Source: JAVJPJ01 sp040217295
GTDB taxonomy: Bacteria > Pseudomonadota > Alphaproteobacteria > Rhodobacterales > Rhodobacteraceae
Reading direction: 5' to 3'
Assembly (NCBI GenBank): GCA_964460185.1
Contig: CAYWTM010000001.1
Span: forward strand, 115,407 to 179,406
Length of the DNA stretch: 64,000 bases
The translations under genes were made by a program, and so were the position numbers. The notes beneath the pieces are model-generated. The model ran no database searches and had not been told where the DNA came from. It saw nothing but the letters and a program-made list of their open reading frames with translations. Position 1 is the first letter of the stretch, and every line of letters starts with the position of its first letter. Shown here piece after piece: positions 46,212 to 55,519 of this stretch.

Positions 46212-47075
46212 ATGAAAAGGACGAAACACCTTCTCAAGAGCGGCTGTGCAATGCTCGCCCTGACCTTCGCTGTCAGCGCGGCCGAGGCGCAAGACTGCCC
46301 CGCCGACCTGCCCACGATTACGCCGGGCGTGCTGACGATGTCGATCAACGCCACAATCCCACCTCGGCAGTATATCGACACCTCGGGCAATCTTCAGGGT
46401 CTGCACCCCGATATCGGCCGTGAAATCGCGCGCCGCCTGTGTCTTGAGCCCGAGTTCATGAATGTCGGCTTCGAGGTCCAGATCCCCGGTCTGGCAAACC
46501 AGCGCTGGGACATGATCAACACTGGCATGTACTACAATCCTGACCGCGCGATGATCATGCGCCTCGTTCCCTACACGGTGAACGCACTGGCCATCGTGGT
46601 TCAGCGTGAAAACCCACTGGGCGTCACGGGATACGACGAACTGGCCGGTCAACCCGTCGGCACCGAGATCGCGGGTTTCGCAGACGCGCTGATCCGGGAT
46701 ATCAACGACGAACAGGTCGCAGCAGGCTTCGAGTCGATGCAAATTCAGGCCTTCAACACTTTCGCCGAGGCCTTTGCAGCGTTGGGTGCAGGACAGGTCC
46801 GTGCCGTTTTCGGCCCTGACGCAACAGCAGCCTGGTATGCCGAGCAGGGGTCCTTCGACGTAGGCGCCGCAGGTCTGAACCCGGGGCTGCCCTCTGCTTT
46901 CGGCTTCGACGGCGCCAGCGGCGAAGTTCTTTCCGAGGCGGTGGCGCAGGTTCTGCGCGACATGGTCGCCGATGGCACCTATCACGAGATGCTGGGCTCC
47001 TATGGCGCGACGCCAATCGAGCTCTGGGACGAATACACCGGCGACATCGCGGTCTACTACACCCCCGAGAGCTGA
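46212..47075 (+). CDS. Amino-acid-type ABC substrate-binding protein (family 3)
   Basis: This 287-residue periplasmic protein has a signal peptide (about 1-27, ending AAEAQ) and the family 3 fold: GVLTMSINATIPPRQYIDTS, then GLHPDIGREIARRLCLEPEF and RENPLGVTGYDELAGQPVGT. It captures a polar amino acid or similar nitrogenous solute. ATG 46212 follows GGAG. A strong hairpin follows the gene, before the permease gene. Confidence 0.9.
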   Translation: MKRTKHLLKSGCAMLALTFAVSAAEAQDCPADLPTITPGVLTMSINATIPPRQYIDTSGNLQGLHPDIGREIARRLCLEPEFMNVGFEVQIPGLANQRWDMINTGMYYNPDRAMIMRLVPYTVNALAIVVQRENPLGVTGYDELAGQPVGTEIAGFADALIRDINDEQVAAGFESMQIQAFNTFAEAFAALGAGQVRAVFGPDATAAWYAEQGSFDVGAAGLNPGLPSAFGFDGASGEVLSEAVAQVLRDMVADGTYHEMLGSYGATPIELWDEYTGDIAVYYTPES

Positions 47076-47104
47076 TCGAAGTTTCGGTCGAACGCCGACC
47101 GATC

Positions 47105-47138
47105 TCGCCCGGTGCTGGCTCCTGCCCGCACCGGGCGA
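47105..47138 (+). terminator. Intercistronic hairpin after the binding-protein gene
   Basis: A perfect 11-bp inverted repeat (TCGCCCGGTGC at 47105-47115, GCACCGGGCGA at 47128-47138) has a 12-base loop and no U-run. It probably protects the binding-protein message or partly terminates transcription, giving more binding protein than permease. Similar hairpins follow tctC and glpV. Confidence 0.6.
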
Positions 47139-47165
47139 TCCCTACCCCCACTATGGAGCACGCCC

Positions 47166-47906
47166 GTGAACTGGAGCTGGACCTTCTTCTTCGAATACCT
47201 GACCAACGGGTTCATGCTCCGAGGCGCATGGACTACGGTATGGCTGTCCGTCATCTCCATGACCATCGGCCTCGGGCTGGGCGTCGTCGCGGCGATGATG
47301 AAGATGTATGGCAATGCTGCGGTCCGGTACGTTGCGGAATTTTACATCTGGCTTTTCCGCGGCACACCCGTACTGATCCAGCTCATCATCATCTACACCG
47401 GCCTTCCGCAGATTGGCATTCGGCTGAATGTGGTCGAATCCGCCATCCTTGGCCTTGCACTGAACGAAGGCGCCTACCTGGCCGAGATCATCCGAGCCGG
47501 CATCATGTCGGTCGACAAGGGTCAGAACGATGCCGCGCGGGCCGTTGGCATGACATGGCGCGAGCGGATGTACCTCGTCATCCTGCCGCAAGCCACACGC
47601 ACCATCATTCCGCCTCTCGGCAATCAGTTCAACGGCATGCTCAAGACCACGTCGCTCGCTTCTGTCATTTCGATGGAGGAGCTGATGCGCAACGCGCAGA
47701 TGTTGGCACAAATCAACTTCCGCGTGCTCGAAGTCTATAGCGTCGCGGCGATTTGGTACCTGCTCCTGGTGTCGATCTGGGGTCTGATTCAGCAACGCAT
47801 CGAGGCGCATTACGAGAAGCCTTTCGGACCCGCCGCCGCCATATCGCCCGAGGCCGCAAAGGAGCTGAAGAAGGCCATGCAAAGAGCCGGGGCAACCGAG
47901 AAATGA
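47166..47906 (+). CDS. Amino-acid-type ABC permease
   Basis: This 246-residue HisM/GlnP-type permease contains FYIWLFRGTPVLIQLIIIYT and the ATPase-contact loop GAYLAEIIRAGIMSVDKGQN. I place the start at GTG 47166 (GGAG 7 bases upstream). The only permease gene of the system is this one, so it probably acts as a homodimer. It overlaps the ATPase gene by 4 bases. Confidence 0.9.
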   Translation: MNWSWTFFFEYLTNGFMLRGAWTTVWLSVISMTIGLGLGVVAAMMKMYGNAAVRYVAEFYIWLFRGTPVLIQLIIIYTGLPQIGIRLNVVESAILGLALNEGAYLAEIIRAGIMSVDKGQNDAARAVGMTWRERMYLVILPQATRTIIPPLGNQFNGMLKTTSLASVISMEELMRNAQMLAQINFRVLEVYSVAAIWYLLLVSIWGLIQQRIEAHYEKPFGPAAAISPEAAKELKKAMQRAGATEK

Positions 47907-48775
47907 CTGACGGAATTCAGACCGCGCCCCATCCCGAGAGGTCCGCAATGACGCAAGACACCACGTCTCCCATCAACCGCACGACGTTGCGACCGGCAAA
48001 GGCACTTGGCGAACCCATTGTCCTGATCGACAGCGTGCAGAAATCCTTTGGCGACAACCATGTCCTTCGCGATGTCTCCATGACCATCCGGCAAGGCGAA
48101 GTCGTGGTGATCTGCGGTCGGTCCGGCAGCGGAAAATCCACGCTTCTGCGCTGTATCGACCAACTGGAGACGATCGACGGCGGCACGATCCGTGCGGCAG
48201 GACATCTGATGGGTTTCCGTGAACACAATGGCAAGCGCGTCCCCCTCCGTGATGCCGAGGTCGCCCGGCAGCAGCGTGACCTCGGCATGGTGTTCCAGAA
48301 CTTCAACCTGTTCCCGCATGTCAGCGTGCTCGAGAACATCATGATGGCGCCGGTCCGTATCCTCAAACGCCCCCGTGCAGAGGTGAAGGCCGAGGCGCGC
48401 GAGCTGTTAGCCCGCGTCGGCCTGCCGGAAAAGGAACACGCCTATCCACGTCAGCTCTCGGGCGGCCAACAGCAGCGTGTCGCCATCGCGCGGGCGCTGG
48501 CGATGAAGCCACAGGTGATGCTCTTCGACGAGCCCACGTCCGCCCTCGACCCCGAGATGATCTCCGAAGTGCTCGACGTCATGGTCGATCTCTCGCACCA
48601 GGGCATGACCATGATCGTGGTGACGCACGAGATGGGCTTCGCCCGCGCCGCCGCCGACCGTGTCGTCCTGATGCATGGCGGCGAGATCGTGGAGGAGGCC
48701 CCGCCCGAGGAGTTCTTCACCAACCCCAAGAGCGAACACACAAAACTCTTCCTGTCCAAGATCCTGAGCCACTAG
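47903..48775 (+). CDS. Amino-acid-type ABC ATPase
   Basis: This 290-residue GlnQ/HisP-type ATPase has Walker A VICGRSGSGKSTLLR, signature QLSGGQQQRVAIARALA and Walker B MLFDEPTSALDPEM. About 40 extra residues precede the usual N-terminus; an internal ATG at 47948 is an alternative start. It powers the importer with the two preceding genes. Confidence 0.92.
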   Translation: MTDGIQTAPHPERSAMTQDTTSPINRTTLRPAKALGEPIVLIDSVQKSFGDNHVLRDVSMTIRQGEVVVICGRSGSGKSTLLRCIDQLETIDGGTIRAAGHLMGFREHNGKRVPLRDAEVARQQRDLGMVFQNFNLFPHVSVLENIMMAPVRILKRPRAEVKAEARELLARVGLPEKEHAYPRQLSGGQQQRVAIARALAMKPQVMLFDEPTSALDPEMISEVLDVMVDLSHQGMTMIVVTHEMGFARAAADRVVLMHGGEIVEEAPPEEFFTNPKSEHTKLFLSKILSH

Positions 48776-48782
48776 ACGCACC

Positions 48783-49862
48783 ATGCCTGCCCAGAACACA
48801 CCGTCCGGCACTATCCGCACCGTCTGCGGCGACCGCCCGGCCTCCAATTTCACGGCCGTGATGGTGCACGAACACCTGCTCTACGACCTCACACCCCAGC
48901 AGGGATCATCGGATGCCACGGAGATCGTGCCGCAAAACCGCTGGCAGATCGACTACCTCTCGAACCAGAACCCTGCCAACGCTCGTCAGCAAGACAGCGA
49001 CATAGCGACCGCGGAGCTTGTCGCCTTTCGCGCCGATGGCGGCGACCTCATCGTGGATCAATCGGTGGGCGGCTTGGCGCGCGACCCAGTCGGATTGCAG
49101 GCCGCCTCCCGTGCCTCAGGCTGCGCGGTGGTGGCTGCAGCCGGCACCTACACCGCACCATACCTCGACCCCGAGACGCAAGCGGCAGACATCGACACGC
49201 TGGCAGACCGCTTCACGACCGAGATCACGACGGGGCTCGACGGAACCAACATTTGCGCGGGCCTCATCGGTGAGATCGGCTGCTCCTGGCCATTGGAAGC
49301 TTGCGAACGCCGCGCCCTGGTCGCCGCCGCGCAGGCCGCACAACGCACCGGCGCGGGCATTTCGGTCCACCCCGGCCGCGACCCGAAAGCCCCCTTTGAA
49401 ATCGTCACGATACTTGGCGATGCGGGCGCCGACCTATCACGCGTCGCCATCTGCCACATGGACCGCACTTACCCGCAGGGTTTCGACATCGACGGGCACG
49501 GGCCCCTCGCGCTCGCGCGGTTGGGCGTGATGGTCGAATGGGACTTCTTCGGTGTCGAAACTTCCCATTACTGGATGGACCCGGACGTCGAACTTCCCAC
49601 CGACCGCGGCCGCCTGCGCGCAATCCGTCAGCTCATCGACGAAGGGCACCGCGACCGCATACTTGTAAGCCACGACATATGCACCCGTACCCGCACCCAG
49701 ACCCTGGGAGGGCATGGCTACGGCCACTTCATCCGCAATGTGGTGCCGCTTATGCAGCGCCTGGGGTTTGCATCCCAGGATGTTGCCCACCTCATCCGTA
49801 TCAATCCCTTGCGCCTGCTTTCGATCCCCCAGGCTGCCATCACCCCGGAGTTTGCAACATGA
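48783..49862 (+). CDS. Phosphotriesterase-like lactonase/amidohydrolase
   Basis: This 359-residue binuclear-metal TIM barrel has first ligands VMVHEHLLYD (His-x-His), a bridging acidic residue in GLIGEIGCSW (Glu in place of the carboxylated Lys of true phosphotriesterases), GISVHPGRD, ICHMDRT and ILVSHDICTRT (Asp). Relatives hydrolyse lactones or amides. It lies 7 bp after the ATPase gene and overlaps the next gene by 4 bases, so it probably opens a cyclic ester or amide formed in this pathway. Confidence 0.85.
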   Translation: MPAQNTPSGTIRTVCGDRPASNFTAVMVHEHLLYDLTPQQGSSDATEIVPQNRWQIDYLSNQNPANARQQDSDIATAELVAFRADGGDLIVDQSVGGLARDPVGLQAASRASGCAVVAAAGTYTAPYLDPETQAADIDTLADRFTTEITTGLDGTNICAGLIGEIGCSWPLEACERRALVAAAQAAQRTGAGISVHPGRDPKAPFEIVTILGDAGADLSRVAICHMDRTYPQGFDIDGHGPLALARLGVMVEWDFFGVETSHYWMDPDVELPTDRGRLRAIRQLIDEGHRDRILVSHDICTRTRTQTLGGHGYGHFIRNVVPLMQRLGFASQDVAHLIRINPLRLLSIPQAAITPEFAT

Positions 49863-50755
49863 CCAAGGCTTTCCGCGGCACCTACACTGTGATGATCACG
49901 CCCTTCGATGCGGATGGAGCGCTCGACACCCGCGCCTTGGCCGAATTTACCGACTGGCAGGTGCGTGAGGGAATCCATGGCCTTATCCCGCTCGGTTCGA
50001 CCGGCGAATTCCTGTCGATGACAGAAGCCGAGCGCGAAACCGTCTCGCGCTGCGTGATAGAGACCGTGGCGGGCCGCGTCCCGGTGCTGATAGGCACCGG
50101 CGCGGAATGGACCGACGATGCCGTGCGGGCCGCGCGCATGGCGCAAAAGACGGGCGCGGACGGCGTGATGATCATCCCGCCCTTCTATTCGAGCCCGACC
50201 GAAGATGAGCTGTTCCACCACTATGCCACCATCGGCGCAGCCATCGACCTTCCGATCATGGTCTACAACAACCCCGCCACGGCCAATGTCGACCTGACCC
50301 CCCCCATCGTCGCGCGCCTTTCAACCATACCCAACGTAAGCTACATCAAAGAAAGCACGCTGGAGGTCACACGCATTCGTGATATCCTTGAGCTCTGCGG
50401 TGACGAAATGACCGTGTTCGGCGGCATCCTCGGCTTCGAATCCTTCGTCGAAGGGGCAGAAGGCTGGGTGTCCGTCGGTTCCAACATAATGCCGGGCGCC
50501 TTCGCCAAGCTTTTTACCCTGACTGCCGATGCCGGAGACTATGACGCTGCGCGTGCGCTCTACAAGACAGTGCTGCCAGTGATCAGGCTGGTCGGTGGCA
50601 ACCACTACGTGGCAGCGACAAAGGCTGCGCTGGGCATGATGGGGCAGAGCGTTGGCGAGCCCCGGCCTCCACGCCTGCCCTCCACGCCCGCCTATCAGGC
50701 CCAGATCCGTCAGGTGCTCCTGGATCTCGACCTGATCCCCAGACCTGCGGCATGA
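49859..50755 (+). CDS. DHDPS/N-acetylneuraminate lyase-family protein
   Basis: This 298-residue class I aldolase/lyase has IPLGSTGEFLSMTEAER, Tyr in MVYNNPATANVD and the Schiff-base Lys in VSYIKEST. The family includes dihydrodipicolinate synthase, aldolases and dehydratases/deaminases such as the hydroxyproline-pathway enzyme HypD. It is coupled by 4-base overlaps to both neighbours. In a catabolic operon with an amine oxidase a lyase or deaminase role is likelier than lysine synthesis. Confidence 0.87.
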   Translation: MTKAFRGTYTVMITPFDADGALDTRALAEFTDWQVREGIHGLIPLGSTGEFLSMTEAERETVSRCVIETVAGRVPVLIGTGAEWTDDAVRAARMAQKTGADGVMIIPPFYSSPTEDELFHHYATIGAAIDLPIMVYNNPATANVDLTPPIVARLSTIPNVSYIKESTLEVTRIRDILELCGDEMTVFGGILGFESFVEGAEGWVSVGSNIMPGAFAKLFTLTADAGDYDAARALYKTVLPVIRLVGGNHYVAATKAALGMMGQSVGEPRPPRLPSTPAYQAQIRQVLLDLDLIPRPAA

Positions 50756-53640
50756 CCGAACCCGCCTTCCGTTTCGACGGCAGTCCCGTGCCGATCCGCC
50801 CCGGCGACACCATCGCCGCAGCGCTTGCCCGCGCGGGCATCGCCACGCAGCGGATCACGCGGGCGGGCGAGGATCGGGGCCTTTTCTGCGGTATCGGCCT
50901 GTGCCACGACTGCCTTGTCACCGTCGACGGGCGCGCGGGCCAGCGCGCCTGCATGACCCCGGCCATCGATGGCGGCGAGGTGCACCGCCACAGCGACCGC
51001 CATACGGACCCCGCCGGCCAGTCCCCCCTCGCCCGCCTCGCGCCCCTCCCCGCGGGCGACAGCCTGACCATCGCCACCGCCGATCTTGCCATCGTGGGTG
51101 GCGGGCCCGCAGGCGTATCGGCCGCGCTGGCCGCTGCGGGCTGCGGCCTTGTCGTGGTGCTGATCGACGAGCGCAGCAAGGCGGGCGGGCAGTATTTCAA
51201 GCCCGTCGCCGCGCCGCGGCCCGACGCCGACCTCGACGCCCAGCACCGCGCAGGCAACGCCCTGCGTGCGCGGCTGGCCGCCAGCGACGTGCAACACCTG
51301 ACCGGGACCACGATCTGGCACGCGCGGGCCGAGGGCGCGAATTTCGAGCTTGGCCTCTACGACGGCGAACGGGCCAGCCTGCTCCACGCAAGCGCCTTGA
51401 TCCTCGCCACCGGCGCCTACGAGCGCCCGCCGATGGTGCCCGGCTGGACCCTGCCGGGCGTCATGACGGTCGGCGCTGCCCAGACCCTGATCCGCAGCCA
51501 CAAGACCGCGCCGGGCAAGCGCATCGTCATCGCGGGCCACGGCCCCCTTGGCCTGCAACTGGCGGCCGAGCTGTGCCGCATGGGCACGCCCCCCGTCGCC
51601 GTCCTCGAACGCGCCCGTCCAACGCGCGCCGCCATGCTGCCCCATGTGCTGGCAGCCGCCCGCGCGGACACGGGGCTTGTCGCCCTCGGCCTGTCCTACC
51701 GCGCCCGCCTTGCCCGTGCGGGGGTCCCGGTCATGGAAGGCTGGGAACTGCGCGCCTGCCACGCCGACCCGACCGGCCGCGTCGCTCGCCTGACCGCAGC
51801 CAGCATCGCAACCGAAGAAACCCGCGACTTCGCCGCCGATGTGGTCTGCGTGGGCGAGGGATTCCTGCCGCAGACCGAGCTTGCCCGCGCGCTGGGCTGC
51901 GCCACCACCCGCGATCCCGCGACTGGCTTCCTCAGCCCCGACCGCGACGACAACGGCGCGACCAGCCTGCCCGGCCTGTGGGTCGCGGGCGATGGCGGCG
52001 GCATGGGCGGTGCGCAAGTGGCGCTGGCACAGGGCACGCTTGCCGGGGTCGCCGCCGTGGCGCATTTGGGCAAACACGCCCCCGACAGCGCCGAGGCCCG
52101 CCGCGCCCTGACCCGCGCCCATACCTTTCAGTCGGCGCTCTGGCGCACCTACGCCGCCCCGCCGCGTGCGGACCCGCCCAGTGATGCCGCCATGCTCTGC
52201 CGCTGCGAGTCCGTTACCTTCGCCCAGGCCCGCGCGGCCATCAAGGACGGTGCAGGCGATCTGGGCGCGCTCAAGCGGCTGACCCGGCTCGGCATGGGGC
52301 GCTGTCAGGGTCGCTATTGCTCCGGCCCCGCCGCGATCCTGACCGGCACGCCCACGCTCTTCGCGCCGCAAACGCCCGCGCGCCCGGTCCCTGCCGCCGC
52401 CATCGCACTGGAAAAGCCCGAATGGGGCGGCCACCGGCAGGCGCCCAGCCCGACGCTCCGTGCGCCAGACCGCATCACCAATACAGCCACGCTGCCCGCC
52501 TCCGCCGATCTCGTGATCATCGGCGCAGGCATCATGGGCACCGCCGCCGCCCTGCGCGCCACCGAGCTTGGCCTCGACACCGTGGTGATCGACCGCGGTA
52601 CGGTGAACGCCGAATCCTCGGGCGGCAACGCCGGCAGCCTGCACCTGCAACTTCTTTCCTTCGACTTCGGGCAAAAGACCGGCGGGCGGGGCGAGGCGCT
52701 TCTGCAGACCCTGCCGCTGCAACGCGATGCCATCGCGCTCTGGCAGGAGCTGGAGCGTGACCTGAACACGTCCTTCGAGATCGTTCTTACCGGAGGAATG
52801 ATGCTGGCCGAGGAAGACCGGCACATCGCCTTCCTGCGCGACAAGATCGCCGCCGAACGGCGCATGGGCATCGAGGTGGAGTTGATCGATCGTGCGGGCA
52901 TCAAGGCGCTCGCACCCGGCGTTTCCGATCGCATGATCGCAGCCGCATGGTGCCCCGGCGAGGGCAAGATCAACCCCTTGCTCGGCGCACCTGCGCTGGC
53001 GAATGCCGCCCGGGCAAACGGCGCCCGCTTCGTCGAGGGCGCGGCGATCACCGGCCTGAGCGAAACCGCTCCAGGCTATCTCGTGACGACCAGCGCGGGT
53101 GCGATCCGCGCGCGCCGCCTGATCCTTGCCGCCGGCGGCTGGACCGGGGCGCTGGGCGCGATGCTGGGCGTTCCCCTGCCGATCCACGGCGCGCCGCTGC
53201 AGATGGTCGTGACCGAAACCGCCCCGCCGCTCGCATCCTGTCTTCTGGCCCATTGCGACCGTCACCTGACGATGAAGCAGGCCACCGTCGGCAACATCAT
53301 AATTGGTGGTGCATGGTCGGCGGCCGCCGACCCCGCCACCGGCCGCACCCGGATTCTTCGCGAAAGCCTCGAAGGCAATCTCTGGGTCGCCGAGCGCGTC
53401 CTGCCCGGCGTTGCAGGCCTGCACGTCCTGCGCTCCTGGGCCGCAATGAATGTCGATATCGACGGCGCACCGCTGGTTGGCCACCTGCCAGGCCACCCCG
53501 ATTGCGTCGTGGTCGCGGGCGCCAATGGCTACACTCTCGGGCCACTGCTGGGCCGGCATGCCGCCGACGCGGTGGCCACTGGCCGGCAGCCCAGGGGCCT
53601 CGACCGTTTTTCGCCCGCGCGCCTCACACAATCCGCCTGA
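50752..53640 (+). CDS. Triple fusion: 2Fe-2S/FAD oxidoreductase, BFD-like domain and DAO-type amine oxidase
   Basis: This 962-residue protein combines modules that are usually separate subunits (HcnA/B/C or opine/D-hydroxyproline dehydrogenases). Residues 1-95 hold a ferredoxin domain with Cys46, Cys51, Cys54 and Cys67. About 108-470 hold a disulfide-reductase-type FAD/NAD domain (LAIVGGGPAGVSAALAAAG; second nucleotide motif IVIAGHGPLGLQLA). About 485-525 hold a BFD-like 2Fe-2S domain (MLCRCES and MGRCQGRYC). About 580-955 hold a DAO FAD domain (LVIIGAGIMGTAAALRATEL). It should oxidise an imino or N-substituted amino acid and pass electrons through the Fe-S centres. The 4-base overlap with the lyase gene supports coupled expression. 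Confidence 0.88.
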   Translation: MTEPAFRFDGSPVPIRPGDTIAAALARAGIATQRITRAGEDRGLFCGIGLCHDCLVTVDGRAGQRACMTPAIDGGEVHRHSDRHTDPAGQSPLARLAPLPAGDSLTIATADLAIVGGGPAGVSAALAAAGCGLVVVLIDERSKAGGQYFKPVAAPRPDADLDAQHRAGNALRARLAASDVQHLTGTTIWHARAEGANFELGLYDGERASLLHASALILATGAYERPPMVPGWTLPGVMTVGAAQTLIRSHKTAPGKRIVIAGHGPLGLQLAAELCRMGTPPVAVLERARPTRAAMLPHVLAAARADTGLVALGLSYRARLARAGVPVMEGWELRACHADPTGRVARLTAASIATEETRDFAADVVCVGEGFLPQTELARALGCATTRDPATGFLSPDRDDNGATSLPGLWVAGDGGGMGGAQVALAQGTLAGVAAVAHLGKHAPDSAEARRALTRAHTFQSALWRTYAAPPRADPPSDAAMLCRCESVTFAQARAAIKDGAGDLGALKRLTRLGMGRCQGRYCSGPAAILTGTPTLFAPQTPARPVPAAAIALEKPEWGGHRQAPSPTLRAPDRITNTATLPASADLVIIGAGIMGTAAALRATELGLDTVVIDRGTVNAESSGGNAGSLHLQLLSFDFGQKTGGRGEALLQTLPLQRDAIALWQELERDLNTSFEIVLTGGMMLAEEDRHIAFLRDKIAAERRMGIEVELIDRAGIKALAPGVSDRMIAAAWCPGEGKINPLLGAPALANAARANGARFVEGAAITGLSETAPGYLVTTSAGAIRARRLILAAGGWTGALGAMLGVPLPIHGAPLQMVVTETAPPLASCLLAHCDRHLTMKQATVGNIIIGGAWSAAADPATGRTRILRESLEGNLWVAERVLPGVAGLHVLRSWAAMNVDIDGAPLVGHLPGHPDCVVVAGANGYTLGPLLGRHAADAVATGRQPRGLDRFSPARLTQSA

Positions 53641-53666
53641 CATTCCCCCAACCAAAGGAGCCATCC

Positions 53667-54080
53667 ATGGACAGCCTCAAGATCACCGCCGGAGCCTTCA
53701 CCTTTACCGGCCATTTCGAAACCGAACGCGCGCCGGAAACTGTTGCCGCCTTCCGTCGGCACATGCCCTATGTCAGCCAGATCGTGCATGTCCGCTGGTC
53801 GGGCGAAGGTGTCTGGGTGCCGCTGGGCGAGACCGATTTCGGCGTCGGCTACGAGAACCACACCAGCCACCCGGCGCCAGGCCACATTATTCTGTACCCC
53901 GGAGGCATCAGCGAGACCGAGATCCTGCTCGCCTATGGCGGAGTGGATTTCTCGTCCAAGATGGGCCAGCTTGCGGGCAACCATTTCATCACTCTGACCG
54001 GTGGGCTGGAAAACCTGCACGCGCTGGGAACCTCCGTCCTTTGGGAAGGCGCCAAGCCGATCCGGTTCGAGCAGGCATGA
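53667..54080 (+). CDS. DUF3830 family protein
   Basis: This 137-residue beta-rich protein belongs to the DUF3830 (cyclophilin-like) family. It contains PYVSQIVHVRWSGEGVWVPL, ENHTSHPAPGHIILYPGG and AGNHFITLTGGLENL. No signal peptide is present. The function is unknown; the family occurs in operons for uptake and hydrolysis of cyclic nitrogen compounds. AAGGAG precedes ATG 53667, 26 bp after the fusion gene. Confidence 0.8.
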   Translation: MDSLKITAGAFTFTGHFETERAPETVAAFRRHMPYVSQIVHVRWSGEGVWVPLGETDFGVGYENHTSHPAPGHIILYPGGISETEILLAYGGVDFSSKMGQLAGNHFITLTGGLENLHALGTSVLWEGAKPIRFEQA

Positions 54081-54117
54081 CCCCAACCGCGGGTCCGACC
54101 GGCCAAGGCAGGCGCCG

Positions 54118-55329
54118 TTGACCGACTTTATCCTCTCCGGCGCCCACATGGCCGGCCACTCCGGTCCGATCGACATAGGGGTGAAGCGGGGCCGCATCGC
54201 GGCCATCGCCACCTCCCTGCCGGGCGACAACCGGTTCGACGCCCAGGGCGGCTGGATCTTTCCCGGCTATGTCGACGCCCACATCCACCTCGACAAGGCT
54301 TGCATCCTCGACCGCTGCGACATGACACGCGGCGGCCTCGCGCATGCGGTCGAGCAGACAGCCCGCGCCAAGGCCGCATTCACGACCGAGGATGTCCACG
54401 CCCGCGCCAGTCTCGTGGTCGACGCTGCGATCGGCCATGGCACCACCGCGCTGCGGACATTCGTGGAAGTCGACCCGAGGGTGGGCTTGCGCGGTCTCGA
54501 CGCGCTCCTCGCGCTCCGCGACGAGCGTCGCAATCAGATCACCATCCAGATCTGCGCCTTCGCACAAGAGGGCATCACCAACGAGCCCGAGACACTCACG
54601 CTGCTAACGCAAGCCATGGAGCGCGGCGCTGACCTTGTCGGAGGCTGCCCCTACCGCGACCCCGATCCGGCTACCCATATCGCCCTTGTCTTCGATCTTG
54701 CCCGTCGCTTTGACTGCGACGTCGATTTCCACATCGACTTCGACCTCGACCCGGCGAATTCGGACCTTCCGGCGCTTATTGCCGAAACGGAGGCGCGCGG
54801 ATGGGGCGGCCGCGTCGTGGCAGGCCATGCCAGCAAGCTCTCCGCGATGTCGGCACCGGACGTTGTCACCATGGCCATGCGTCTCCGCGATGCGGGTATC
54901 GGCGTTGTCGCGTTGCCCTCGACCGACCTCTTCCTCATGGGTCGCGATGCCGATCGGTTGCACCCCCGCGGTGTGGCTCCGCTCGCCACCATGGCCGGGG
55001 TGGGTGTCCGCTGCGCCGTAGCTTCCAACAATATCCTCAACCCTTTCACACCGTATGGCGACGCAAACCTCGTGCGAATGGCCAACCTCTTTGCCAACGT
55101 CGCGCATTTGTCGACGGACGAGGACATTCACACCTGCTTTGGCATGGTGACCGGCGATGCAGCAGGTCTCGTTGGTCTCCGGCATCGGCTGGAATTGGGC
55201 GCCCCGGCAACCATGGTGGTCTTGTCGGTGCCAGACGCGATCACTGCTGTCCGGACTGTCGCGCCGGCGCGCGCCGGTTGGTACAATGGACAGCCGACAT
55301 TTTTCCGCCCTGCAGCAAGGCTGTACTAG
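54118..55329 (+). CDS. Cytosine deaminase-like amidohydrolase (CodA/AtzC type)
   Basis: This 403-residue metal-dependent amidohydrolase has PGYVDAHIHLDKACILDRCD (the HxHLDK metal motif), VDFHIDFDLDPANSD with further His and Asp, VVAGHASKLS and CAVASNNILNPFTPYGDANL. Relatives deaminate cytosine, creatinine or triazines. The start is TTG 54118, the only in-frame start that avoids the DUF3830 gene. It is the last gene of the nine-gene operon and probably removes an amine or opens the imported ring compound. Confidence 0.87.
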   Translation: MTDFILSGAHMAGHSGPIDIGVKRGRIAAIATSLPGDNRFDAQGGWIFPGYVDAHIHLDKACILDRCDMTRGGLAHAVEQTARAKAAFTTEDVHARASLVVDAAIGHGTTALRTFVEVDPRVGLRGLDALLALRDERRNQITIQICAFAQEGITNEPETLTLLTQAMERGADLVGGCPYRDPDPATHIALVFDLARRFDCDVDFHIDFDLDPANSDLPALIAETEARGWGGRVVAGHASKLSAMSAPDVVTMAMRLRDAGIGVVALPSTDLFLMGRDADRLHPRGVAPLATMAGVGVRCAVASNNILNPFTPYGDANLVRMANLFANVAHLSTDEDIHTCFGMVTGDAAGLVGLRHRLELGAPATMVVLSVPDAITAVRTVAPARAGWYNGQPTFFRPAARLY

Positions 55330-55519
55330 TGCCAGCCCTTCGAGACATGCGTCTGGGTTCTCAGAACTGGCCGGGATGTCGTGTTCATCTTCGCTCTCTG
55401 AAAGCCGGGAAGAACCAGAAATCCTGCGTTGTTCAAATCCTCAAATCGTCCCGAAGGCGCTGACGTCAGACAGCAACCGTCCAGCCTCCGTTTTGCCCCC
55501 CTGCCAAACGGACCGCGGC

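Noticed and set aside
50710..53664. A 984-residue open frame on the minus strand
   Set aside because: It is the antisense shadow of the high-GC fusion gene on the plus strand; it has Gly/Arg/Ala-rich low-complexity composition and no recognisable domain.
44810..55329. Hydroxyproline or creatinine degradation operon
   Set aside because: Neither a hydroxyproline epimerase and ketoglutarate semialdehyde dehydrogenase nor a creatininase/hydantoinase set is present; only single members fit.
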